Positions 1 through 5,654 of a DNA stretch of 15,139 bases are shown piece after piece. The stretch lies in the NCBI GenBank assembly GCA_023396115.1, contig JAEWXC010000023.1, positions 1 through 15,139 of the forward strand. Direction: 5' to 3'. The stretch's first letter is position 1; the number at the start of each line of letters is the position of its first letter. The DNA is from Actinomycetes bacterium. GTDB lineage: Bacteria > Actinomycetota > Actinomycetes > Propionibacteriales > Nocardioidaceae. Below the pieces are notes generated by a model. The model made no database searches. It was given only the letters and a program-made list of their open reading frames with translations, and was not told the DNA's origin. A program made the position numbers and the translations under genes.

Positions 1-173
1 CCCTTCCCAACGCCATGTTCCGGGTCGAGCTGACCAACGGACACAAGGTGCTCGCCCACATCAGCGGCAAGATGCGCCAGCACTACATCCGGATCCTCCC
101 CGAGGACCGCGTGGTGGTGGAGCTCTCCCCGTACGACCTCACCCGGGGTCGGATCGTCTACCGGTACAAGTAA
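1..173 (+). CDS. infA: Translation initiation factor IF-1 (3' part)
   Basis: IF-1 is a small OB-fold (S1-like) protein that binds the ribosomal A site of the 30S subunit during initiation. The reading frame is open from base 3 and gives 56 residues ending in a TAA at 171-173. The visible part contains the family-typical segments FRVELTNGHKVLAHISGKMR and the C-terminal RGRIVYRYK. The N-terminal quarter lies outside the window, so the gene is partial because of the window edge and not because of a mutation. rpmJ follows 29 bases downstream, the usual actinobacterial order. The identification rests on recognising the conserved protein and on the operon context. Confidence 0.97.
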   Translation, partial: LPNAMFRVELTNGHKVLAHISGKMRQHYIRILPEDRVVVELSPYDLTRGRIVYRYK

Positions 174-202
174 CCAGCCGAGTAGCAAGGAATCTTCACA
201 CC

Positions 203-316
203 ATGAAGGTCAACCCCAGCGTCAAGCCGATCTGCGACAAGTGCAAGGTCATCCGTCGCCACGGCCGCGTCATGGTCATCTGCGAGAACCCGCGCCACAA
301 GCAGCGCCAGGGCTGA
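203..316 (+). CDS. rpmJ: 50S ribosomal protein L36, zinc-binding form
   Basis: L36 is the smallest protein of the large ribosomal subunit. This ORF of 37 residues runs from ATG to TGA and starts MKVNPSVKPICDKCKVIRRH. Cys11, Cys14, Cys27 and His32 form the CCCH zinc site, so this is the C+ (zinc-binding) form; many actinomycetes also carry a zinc-free paralogue elsewhere. A Shine-Dalgarno-like AAGGA at about 187-191 precedes the ATG. It lies between infA and rpsM as in most actinobacteria. There are no anomalies. Confidence 0.97.
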   Translation: MKVNPSVKPICDKCKVIRRHGRVMVICENPRHKQRQG

Positions 317-511
317 GCAGGACCTGCATCACCCGCCGGCTCCGGCCGGCACACAACTGAACACTCATCCAACGTGATCGCTGGGTCCGCAGCTGCGGAC
401 CGGACCGGGACGCCCAGCGTCCCCCACCCCCGGAGCGGATGGCCGGGGCCCGACCGACAGGCCGGGACGCGACACGCACACACCACCGTGAACTGAAGGG
501 AAAATCGCCAC
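317..511 (+). promoter_or_regulatory. Structured rpmJ-rpsM intergenic leader
   Basis: This 195-base gap has no plausible gene and is the longest inside the ribosomal operon. It contains a 6-bp hairpin (GCCGGC, loop TCCG, 335-350) and a perfect 18-base palindrome at 384-401 (stem GGTCCGC/GCGGACC, loop AGCT). A longer-range 7-bp stem, CGCTGGG 379-385 with CCCAGCG 413-419, competes with the palindrome for G384 and G385. An SD-like AAGGGA at 496-501 precedes rpsM. In E. coli the RNA upstream of rpsM is the site of S4 autoregulation, and rpsD lies downstream here too. A regulatory role in this organism is inference; no clear -10 hexamer was seen. Confidence 0.4.
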
Positions 512-883
512 ATGGCTCGCCTTGTTGGTGTCGACCTCCCCCGCGACAAGCGGATTGAGGTCGCGCTCACCTACATCTACGGCATCGGCCGTACCCGCGC
601 CCAGCAGCTGCTCGCCGCCACCGGGGTCGACCCGAACGCGCGCGTGCACACGCTCGGTGACGAGGAGCTGGTCAAGCTCCGCGACGAGATCGAGGCCAAC
701 TTCAAGATCGAGGGTGACCTCCGTCGCGAGGTCCAGGCGGACATCCGCCGCAAGATCGAGATCGGCAGCTACCAGGGTCGCCGCCACCGCATGGGCCTCC
801 CGGTCCGCGGCCAGCGCACCAAGACCAACGCCCGTACCCGCAAGGGTCCGAAGCGGACTGTCGCCGGCAAGAAGAAGAAGTGA
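512..883 (+). CDS. rpsM: 30S ribosomal protein S13
   Basis: S13 sits in the head of the small subunit and contacts the 50S subunit and the P-site tRNA. The 123-residue product begins MARLVGVDLPRDKR and carries the YGIGRTRAQQLL segment (about residues 23-34) typical of S13. It has the conserved GLPVRGQRTKTNARTRKG block and ends in a lysine-rich tail (GKKKK), which in S13 reaches toward tRNA. Length is normal. The ATG at 512 is preceded by an AAGGGA Shine-Dalgarno-like sequence. It is the first gene after the long structured gap and belongs to the alpha-operon cluster with rpsK, rpsD, rpoA and rplQ. Confidence 0.98.
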   Translation: MARLVGVDLPRDKRIEVALTYIYGIGRTRAQQLLAATGVDPNARVHTLGDEELVKLRDEIEANFKIEGDLRREVQADIRRKIEIGSYQGRRHRMGLPVRGQRTKTNARTRKGPKRTVAGKKKK

Positions 884-889
884 CCTGAT

Positions 890-913
890 GCGGTCCCCGT
901 CCCGGGCGACCGC
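890..913 (+). other. Inverted repeat in the rpsM-rpsK gap
   Basis: GCGGTC (890-895) plus CCCG (896-899) pairs with CGGG (903-906) plus GACCGC (908-913). This gives a 10-bp stem with one bulged C at 907 and a 3-base loop. A second small hairpin, CAGCG/CGCTG with loop TCAC, follows at 915-928. No T-run follows, so a strong terminator is unlikely. It may be an mRNA processing or stability element. Confidence 0.45.
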
Positions 914-974
914 GCAGCGTCACCGCTGACTTCTCGTACAGCTTTTCGACCAGAACCTCACCAGGAGAATCCGT

Positions 975-1370
975 ATGCCTCCCAAGAGCCGCGCCACGAA
1001 GGTGCGTCGCAAGGAGAAGAAGAACGTCGCCCAGGGCGAAGCCCACATCAAGAGCACGTTCAACAACACCATCGTCACCATCACCGACCCGTCCGGTGCG
1101 GTGATCTCGTGGGCCTCTGCCGGCACCGTCGGCTTCAAGGGCTCGCGCAAGTCCACCCCGTACGCCGCCCAGATGGCTGCCGAGGCCGCTGGTCGTCGCG
1201 CCATGGACCACGGCATGAAGAAGATCGACGTCTTCGTCAAGGGTCCGGGTTCGGGTCGGGAGACGGCCATCCGTTCGCTCGGTGCCATCGGCCTCGAGGT
1301 CGGCACCATCCAGGACGTCACCCCCACCCCGCACAACGGATGCCGCCCGCCCAAGCGCCGGCGCGTCTGA
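975..1370 (+). CDS. rpsK: 30S ribosomal protein S11
   Basis: S11 forms part of the platform of the small subunit near the mRNA exit (Shine-Dalgarno) region. The product has 131 residues. It begins with the short basic actinobacterial N terminus MPPKSRATKVRRKEKK, continues with the S11 signature around FNNTIVTITD and GSRKSTPYAAQMAAE, and ends HNGCRPPKRRRV. Length is normal. The ATG at 975 has a clear AGGAG Shine-Dalgarno at 962-966. rpsD follows after only 28 bases, the tightest junction in this operon, so the two are very probably co-transcribed and may be translationally linked. Confidence 0.98.
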   Translation: MPPKSRATKVRRKEKKNVAQGEAHIKSTFNNTIVTITDPSGAVISWASAGTVGFKGSRKSTPYAAQMAAEAAGRRAMDHGMKKIDVFVKGPGSGRETAIRSLGAIGLEVGTIQDVTPTPHNGCRPPKRRRV

Positions 1371-1398
1371 CCCGAGACTGAGAACAGGAGACTGAACC

Positions 1399-2007
1399 AT
1401 GGCCCGTTACACCGGCCCCATGACCCGCAAGTCGCGCCGTCTCGGTGTCGACCTCGTCGGCGGCGACTCCGCCTTCGAGAAGCGTCCCTACGCCCCCGGC
1501 CAGCACGGCCGTGCGCGCATCAAGGAGAGCGAGTACCGCTCGCAGCTGCAGGAGAAGCAGAAGGCTCGTTTCTCCTACGGCGTGATGGAGAAGCAGTTCT
1601 ACAACTACTACGTCGAGGCCTCGCGCCGCACCGGCAAGACGGGTGACAACCTGCTCGAGCTGCTGGAGTGCCGCCTGGACAACGTCGTCTACCGCGCGGG
1701 CTTCGCCCGGACCCGCCGTCAGGCCCGCCAGCTGGTCGTCCACGGCCACTTCCTGGTCAACGGCAAGAAGGTCGACATCCCGTCCTTCCAGGTCTCGCAG
1801 TACGACATCATCGACGTGCGTGAGAAGTCGCTGGAGCAGACCCCGTTCATCGTGGCTCGCGAGACCCACGGCGAGCGCGTCGTCCCGGCCTGGCTCGAGG
1901 CCGTCCCGTCGCGGATGCGCATCCTGGTGCACCAGCGCCCGGTGCGTGCCCAGATCGACGTGCCCGTCCAGGAGCAGCTGATCGTCGAGTTCTACTCGAA
2001 GAAGTGA
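1399..2007 (+). CDS. rpsD: 30S ribosomal protein S4, zinc-free form
   Basis: S4 is a primary 16S rRNA-binding protein that nucleates 30S assembly; in several bacteria it also represses its own operon. The 202-residue product starts MARYTGPMTRKSRRLGVDL. It lacks the N-terminal cysteine cluster of zinc-binding S4, so it is the C-minus type. The S4 RNA-binding domain spans roughly residues 91-155 (CRLDNVVYRAGFARTRRQAR onward). An AGGAG at 1386-1390 sits 8 bases before the ATG. Placement directly before rpoA is the common arrangement in actinobacteria. In this operon a zinc-free S4 is paired with a zinc-binding L36. Confidence 0.98.
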   Translation: MARYTGPMTRKSRRLGVDLVGGDSAFEKRPYAPGQHGRARIKESEYRSQLQEKQKARFSYGVMEKQFYNYYVEASRRTGKTGDNLLELLECRLDNVVYRAGFARTRRQARQLVVHGHFLVNGKKVDIPSFQVSQYDIIDVREKSLEQTPFIVARETHGERVVPAWLEAVPSRMRILVHQRPVRAQIDVPVQEQLIVEFYSKK

Positions 2008-2013
2008 TCCCGA

Positions 2014-2045
2014 CCGGTGGCCACCTCTCACGGGGTGGCCACCGG
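2014..2045 (+). other. Perfect 12-bp inverted repeat in the rpsD-rpoA gap
   Basis: CCGGTGGCCACC (2014-2025) pairs perfectly with GGTGGCCACCGG (2034-2045) across an 8-base loop TCTCACGG. The core of each arm, GGTGGCCACC (2016-2025 and 2034-2043), is itself a palindrome, so the element is both a direct and an inverted repeat. It starts 6 bases after the rpsD stop. No T-run follows, so partial termination, mRNA processing or 3'-end protection are all possible. Confidence 0.6.
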
Positions 2046-2100
2046 CACCCTGCAACTCCACTTCCCTGCAGTTCGGACCCGTCAAATGGTGGGTGGGTCC

Positions 2101-2108
2101 GGAAAGGA
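2101..2108 (+). promoter_or_regulatory. Ribosome binding site deciding the rpoA start
   Basis: GGAAAGGA lies 8 bases before the GTG at 2117. An in-frame GTG at 2093 would add eight residues, but it lies upstream of this site and the added residues (GPERNET) do not belong to actinobacterial alpha subunits, which begin MLIAQRP. The site therefore supports 2117 as the start. Confidence 0.75.
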
Positions 2109-2116
2109 ATGAAACA

Positions 2117-3136
2117 GTGCTCATCGCTCAGCGTCCGACTCTCTCCGAGGAGACCGTTGACGAGTTCCGCTCGCGGTTCGTGATCGAGCCGCTGGAGCCC
2201 GGCTTCGGCTACACCCTCGGCAACTCGCTGCGTCGCACCCTGCTGTCCTCCATCCCGGGGGCCGCGGTGACCAGCATCAAGGTCGACACCGTTCGCCACG
2301 AGTTCTCGACCATCGAGGGCGTCAAGGAGGACGTGACCGAGGTCATCCTCAACCTGAAGGGCCTGGTCGTCTCCTCGGAGCACGACGAGCCCGTCACCAT
2401 GTACCTGCGCAAGTCGGGTGCCGGTGACGTCACCGCCGCGGACATCACCCCGCCGGCCGGTGTCGAGGTGCACAACCCCGAGCTCAAGATCGCCACCCTG
2501 TCCGACAAGGGCAAGTTGGACGTCGAGCTCGTCGTCGAGCGTGGCCGCGGCTACGTCTCGGCCGCCCAGAACAAGGGCGCCGACAACGAGATCGGCCGGA
2601 TCCCGGTCGACTCGATCTACAGCCCCGTGCTGAAGGTGACCTACAAGGTCGAGGCGACCCGTGTCGAGCAGCGCACCGACTTCGACAAGCTGGTCATCGA
2701 CGTCGAGACCAAGCCGTCGATCCGTCCCCGTGACGCGATCGCCTCGGCCGGCAAGACCCTGGTCGAGCTCTTCGGCCTGGCCCGCGAGCTGAACGTCGAG
2801 GCCGAGGGCATCGACATCGGTCCGTCGCCCGTCGACGAGCAGCTGGCCCAGGACCTCGCCCTCCCGGTCGAGGACCTGCAGCTGACCGTCCGCTCCTACA
2901 ACTGCCTCAAGCGCGAGGGCATCCACACCGTGGGTGAGCTCATCAGCCGCTCGGAGCAGGACCTGCTCGACATCCGCAACTTCGGTGCGAAGTCGATCGA
3001 CGAGGTCAAGGGCAAGCTGGTCGAGATGGGCCTGTCCCTCAAGGACTCCGCCCCGGGCTTCGACCCGCACGCCGCTCTCGCCGCCTACGGCGACGAGGAC
3101 GACGACGCCACGTTCCGCGAGGACGAGCAGTACTGA
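2117..3136 (+). CDS. rpoA: DNA-directed RNA polymerase subunit alpha
   Basis: The alpha subunit dimerises to start assembly of RNA polymerase, and its C-terminal domain contacts promoter UP-element DNA and activators. The 339-residue product starts with GTG (MLIAQRPTLSEE). The N-terminal assembly domain covers about residues 1-230, with the conserved GFGYTLGNSLRRTLLSSIPG (29-48). The alpha-CTD covers about 250-312 with the core TVRSYNCLKREG; Arg259 and Asn262 match the DNA-contacting Arg265 and Asn268 of E. coli. The protein ends in an acidic tail (DEDDDATFREDEQY). The start was chosen from the family N terminus and the GGAAAGGA site. The gene lies between rpsD and rplQ as expected. Confidence 0.98.
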   Translation: MLIAQRPTLSEETVDEFRSRFVIEPLEPGFGYTLGNSLRRTLLSSIPGAAVTSIKVDTVRHEFSTIEGVKEDVTEVILNLKGLVVSSEHDEPVTMYLRKSGAGDVTAADITPPAGVEVHNPELKIATLSDKGKLDVELVVERGRGYVSAAQNKGADNEIGRIPVDSIYSPVLKVTYKVEATRVEQRTDFDKLVIDVETKPSIRPRDAIASAGKTLVELFGLARELNVEAEGIDIGPSPVDEQLAQDLALPVEDLQLTVRSYNCLKREGIHTVGELISRSEQDLLDIRNFGAKSIDEVKGKLVEMGLSLKDSAPGFDPHAALAAYGDEDDDATFREDEQY

Positions 3137-3150
3137 GTTCCACCCCGTGA

Positions 3151-3174
3151 CCCGGGTCGCTGAGGCGGCCCGGG
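3151..3174 (+). other. 10-bp stem-loop in the rpoA-rplQ gap
   Basis: CCCGGGTCGC (3151-3160) pairs with GCGGCCCGGG (3165-3174) with one G-T (G-U in RNA) pair and a TGAG tetraloop. It begins 14 bases after the rpoA stop. No T-run follows. As rplQ follows only about 70 bases later, complete termination here is unlikely. Confidence 0.5.
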
Positions 3175-3200
3175 CTGCGGGTTCCATCCAGTTCCATCTC

Positions 3201-3224
3201 TCCCGGTACCTGGTACGGCCGGGA
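3201..3224 (+). other. Second inverted repeat just upstream of rplQ
   Basis: TCCCGGTAC (3201-3209) can pair with GTA (3213-3215) and CCGGGA (3219-3224), leaving a 3-base CTG loop and a 3-base bulge. It sits 17 bases before the rplQ ATG, so the fold would bury part of the weak GGGAAGAAA ribosome-binding region. It could tune rplQ translation; that is inference. Confidence 0.35.
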
Positions 3225-3241
3225 AGAAACGAGTAGACACG

Positions 3242-3769
3242 ATGCCTACCCCCAAGAAGGGCACCCGCCTCGGCGGCAGCCCGGCCCACCAGCGCCTGAT
3301 CCTGTCGAACCTGGCCACCCAGCTGTTCGAGCACGGTCGGATCACCACCACCGAGGCCAAGGCGCGCACCCTGCGCCCGCACGCCGAGAAGCTGATCACC
3401 AAGGCGAAGAAGGGTGACCTGCACAACCGTCGCGAGGTCCTCAAGACCATCCGCGACAAGGGTGTCGTGCACGTCCTGTTCACCGAGATCGCCCCGCTGA
3501 TGGCGGAGCGTCCCGGCGGCTACACCCGGATCACCAAGATCGCGCCCCGCAAGGGCGACAACGCCCCCATGGCCGTGATCGAGCTGGTGACCGAGGCGTA
3601 CAACCCGAAGCCCTCGAACAAGAAGGCTGAGGCTCCCGCCGCTGCCGAGGCCCCCGCCGAGGAGGTCGTGGCCGAGGAGACCGAGGTCGTCGAGGAGGCC
3701 CCCGAGGCGGCTGAGGCTGCCGAGGAGACCACCGAGGCCCCGGCCGAGGACGCCGAGAAGCCGGAGTGA
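3242..3769 (+). CDS. rplQ: 50S ribosomal protein L17 with acidic C-terminal extension
   Basis: L17 is a large-subunit protein near the peptide exit tunnel. Residues 1 to about 122 form the conserved core (MPTPKKGTRLGGSPAHQRLI, then TTTEAKARTLRPHAEKLIT). The 175-residue product exceeds the 127 residues of E. coli L17 because of a low-complexity Ala/Glu/Pro/Val tail from about residue 124 to 175. Tails of this kind are common in actinobacterial L17 and are presumably disordered. The ATG at 3242 has only a weak purine-rich site (GGGAAGAAA). It is the last gene of the ribosomal operon and is followed by strong hairpins. truA, which directly follows rplQ in many actinobacteria, is not adjacent here. 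Confidence 0.97.
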   Translation: MPTPKKGTRLGGSPAHQRLILSNLATQLFEHGRITTTEAKARTLRPHAEKLITKAKKGDLHNRREVLKTIRDKGVVHVLFTEIAPLMAERPGGYTRITKIAPRKGDNAPMAVIELVTEAYNPKPSNKKAEAPAAAEAPAEEVVAEETEVVEEAPEAAEAAEETTEAPAEDAEKPE

Positions 3770-3805
3770 CCTGAGGCGGGCCCTACCCGCCGCCGGACAC
3801 ACGCA

Positions 3806-3839
3806 CGAGGCCCGCACCCCCCAGGGGGTGCGGGCCTCG
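3806..3839 (+). terminator. Terminator hairpin after rplQ
   Basis: CGAGGCCCGCACCCC (3806-3820) pairs perfectly with GGGGTGCGGGCCTCG (3825-3839) around a CCAG tetraloop, giving a 15-bp GC-rich stem 36 bases after the rplQ stop. The following bases (AGTGCTTCG) contain no T-run. Hairpins without U-tracts are usual at actinobacterial gene ends. It probably ends the ribosomal operon. Confidence 0.85.
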
Positions 3840-3847
3840 AGTGCTTC

Positions 3848-3913
3848 GCCGACCGGGCGCTTCCGCGGCGCTGACCGGGCACTTCCGCGGCGCTGACCGG
3901 GCACTTGTGCTCG
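3848..3913. repeat. 22-base tandem repeat overlapping the terminator arm
   Basis: Three consecutive 22-base units lie at 3848-3869, 3870-3891 and 3892-3913. Units 1 and 2 differ at two positions. Unit 3 matches unit 2 over its first 15 bases (GCTGACCGGGCACTT) and then diverges into the hairpin loop. Unit 3 is most of the left arm of the hairpin at 3891-3932, so this arm appears to have been duplicated upstream. Confidence 0.75.
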
Positions 3914-3932
3914 CACAAGTGCCCGGTCAGCG
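3891..3932. terminator. Perfect 19-bp hairpin between convergent rplQ and pssA
   Basis: CGCTGACCGGGCACTTGTG (3891-3909) is the exact reverse complement of 3914-3932, with a CTCG loop. The stem is strong in either orientation and lies between two genes that face each other, so it probably serves as the pssA terminator and as a backup for rplQ. There is no T-run on either side. An upstream copy of the left arm (3869-3884) could also pair with 3917-3932. Confidence 0.85.
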
Positions 3933-3934
3933 AA

Positions 3935-3958
3935 TCAGGCCGCGGTTCAGGCCGCGGA
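3935..3958. repeat. 12-base tandem duplication next to the pssA stop
   Basis: TCAGGCCGCGG(T/A) occurs twice head to tail (3935-3946 and 3947-3958) and abuts the pssA stop codon at 3959-3961. Read on the minus strand, each unit ends in TGA in the pssA frame. The gene therefore ends in TGA followed by two further in-frame TGA codons spaced 12 bases apart. Confidence 0.8.
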
Positions 3959-4903
3959 TCAGTCGGTGGGTTCCTCGCCGCGCTTGTTGTTCAGCGCCGG
4001 TGCGAACACCGACGGCATCGGGCTGCGCGCCGGCGCGACCGAGTCGGCGCCGAACAGGCGACGGCGCACCGGGGCGGTCAACCAGCCCAGCGGTGCGGTG
4101 AGCACGTACCCGTAGGCGATCGCCAGGCCGGTCAGCCCGGGGGAGAGGACCAGACCGGCGCCGATCGCCAGCACGGCTGCAGCCGCAGGGAGCCGGGGGG
4201 CCCGGTGCAGGGAGAGCAGCGAACGGAACGAACGGAACCGCACGTTGCTGGCCATGAGCAGCGCCGGCAGCACGCTGACCGCGACCGGGAGCCACATGTG
4301 CGGGCCCACGTTGGCCGACTCCAGGGCGAAGATCGTCGCCACCGGCACCCCGGCCGCGCCGGGGCTGGGCAGGCCGATGAAGTAGCGCTTGTCGGCCAGC
4401 GGGTCGACGGTGACGTTGAACCGGGCCAGCCGGAAGGCGGCGCAGGCCAGCCACAGGAACGCGAACAGCACGCCCATCCGCGGCCACTCGGTCAGCACCC
4501 AGGTGTAGACCAGCACGGCTGGGGCCAGACCGAACGAGATCAGGTCGGCCATCGAGTCCATCTGCACCCCGAACGGGGTGGTGGCGCCGACCAGGCGGGC
4601 CACGGCGCCGTCGGCGATGTCCATCAGCACCGACACCGCCAGCAGCGCGGCGGCCCAGGTGTGCTCGCCGTTGAAGGCCAGCAGCACCGCCGCGAAGCCG
4701 CAGAACAGGTTGAGCACGGTGAACAGGCTCGGGGCCATCACCCGCACCCGCTCGCGCGGGCGCACCTGGCGCAGGTTGATGACACTGACGCCGGTGGGGG
4801 AGACCAGTTCCCACTTCTTGCGCCGGCGTCGGGGGAGCCGCGGCCGCAGGCGCTTGCGCGGCGCCTCGGTCGGGTCCTCCGTCGCCGCCGCGGACTCGCT
4901 CAC
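3959..4903 (-). CDS. pssA: CDP-diacylglycerol--serine O-phosphatidyltransferase
   Basis: The enzyme transfers the phosphatidyl group from CDP-diacylglycerol to L-serine, forming phosphatidylserine at the membrane. The 314-residue product has a basic, probably cytosolic N terminus (residues 1-55). It then carries the CDP-alcohol phosphatidyltransferase motif DxxDGxxAR-8x-GxxxDxxxD at 95-120: Asp95, Asp98, Gly99, Ala102, Arg103, Gly112, Asp116 and Asp120 are all present. Several hydrophobic helices follow. The start is the GTG at 4903, which overlaps the psd stop as GTGA, so the two genes are almost certainly translationally coupled. The general family is clear; serine as acceptor is inferred mainly from the psd partner. 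Confidence 0.95.
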   Translation of the reverse strand: MSESAAATEDPTEAPRKRLRPRLPRRRRKKWELVSPTGVSVINLRQVRPRERVRVMAPSLFTVLNLFCGFAAVLLAFNGEHTWAAALLAVSVLMDIADGAVARLVGATTPFGVQMDSMADLISFGLAPAVLVYTWVLTEWPRMGVLFAFLWLACAAFRLARFNVTVDPLADKRYFIGLPSPGAAGVPVATIFALESANVGPHMWLPVAVSVLPALLMASNVRFRSFRSLLSLHRAPRLPAAAAVLAIGAGLVLSPGLTGLAIAYGYVLTAPLGWLTAPVRRRLFGADSVAPARSPMPSVFAPALNNKRGEEPTD

Positions 4904-5550
4904 GCGAACCGACCGAGGACCGTCTCGCCGGCGACCACCCGGTCGCCGGGGGAGACCTCCAGCGGCACGTGCGGCGGGACGAAGACGTCCATCCGGGAGC
5001 CGAACTTCATCAGGCCGATCCGCTCACCGGTCCGGGTGCTGTCACCGGTCCTGACCCGGGTGACCACCCGGCGGGCCATCAGCCCGACGATCTGGCGGTA
5101 CTGCACCACCCGGCGCTCACCGTCGACCGTCTTCTCCACGGTGATGTCGGAGCGCTCGTTGAGGTAGGCGCTCTCGTGCTTGTAGGCCGCCAGCCACTTG
5201 CCGGGGCGGTAGCTCACGTCGGTGACGGTGCCGCCGTAGGGGGCGCGGTTGATGTGCACGTCGAAGGCCGACAGGAAGATGCTGACCTGGTTCCACTCGC
5301 CCTCCGGTGCCACGTCGGGCTGCCCGGGGCCGGCGTACATCACCTTGCCGTCGGCCGGGGAGAGGACCAGGTCCTCGGCGACGTCCTGCCGGTCCGGGGT
5401 GCGCTGCGGGTCGCGGAAGAACAAGGCGACGGCCACCGGCAGGACCCCCAGGGCTGCGGCGACGCGGCGGTGACCGGTCGCGGCGGCAACCACGGCGGGG
5501 ACGGAGGCAACGGCGGTGGCCGGTGCGGCGGCACGGTCGATCGTGAACAT
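4900..5550 (-). CDS. psd: Phosphatidylserine decarboxylase, short form
   Basis: The enzyme decarboxylates phosphatidylserine to phosphatidylethanolamine. It is made as a proenzyme that cleaves itself to create a pyruvoyl group. The 216-residue product has a hydrophobic N-terminal segment (about 13-45), SPADG with Asp67, FDVHINRAP with His99, and the cleavage motif KFGSRMD with Gly184-Ser185. This is the short archaeal-like class, in which FGSRMD replaces the LGST of E. coli Psd. An in-frame ATG at 5634 would add 28 residues. I chose 5550 because the extra residues look unrelated to the family and because a TAGGCT hexamer at 5585-5590 would place the transcript start downstream of 5634. It overlaps pssA by 4 bases. 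Confidence 0.94.
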   Translation of the reverse strand: MFTIDRAAAPATAVASVPAVVAAATGHRRVAAALGVLPVAVALFFRDPQRTPDRQDVAEDLVLSPADGKVMYAGPGQPDVAPEGEWNQVSIFLSAFDVHINRAPYGGTVTDVSYRPGKWLAAYKHESAYLNERSDITVEKTVDGERRVVQYRQIVGLMARRVVTRVRTGDSTRTGERIGLMKFGSRMDVFVPPHVPLEVSPGDRVVAGETVLGRFA

Positions 5551-5584
5551 CGGGAAGGCACAACTCTCTGCAGACGGAACCCTC

Positions 5585-5590
5585 AGCCTA
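5585..5590 (-). promoter_or_regulatory. Possible -10 hexamer for psd-pssA
   Basis: TAGGCT on the minus strand fits the actinobacterial TANNNT -10 pattern. It would give a leader of about 28 bases before the psd ATG at 5550. No good -35 was seen and the Shine-Dalgarno candidate (AGAGAG) is weak. It lies in the 104-base gap between divergent psd and the sugar kinase. Confidence 0.3.
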
Positions 5591-5654
5591 ACGGCGCGGT
5601 GCACCCGGCGTGGGCATCGTCGCCACGTGGGCACCCATCGGGTAGGAACGGGGC

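Noticed and set aside
3239..3241. A missing Shine-Dalgarno at rplQ as a sign of a wrong start
   Set aside because: The N terminus MPTPKKGTRLGGS is the conserved L17 start, so the start is right despite the weak site.
1847..3916. A 689-codon minus-strand frame opposite rpoA and rplQ
   Set aside because: It lies opposite universally conserved genes and its product is low-complexity Leu/Gly/Val/Asp-rich with no recognisable domain.
5551..5634. A longer psd starting at the ATG at 5634
   Set aside because: The added 28 residues are Arg-rich and unlike the family, and the TAGGCT hexamer lies downstream of that ATG. The choice is not fully certain.
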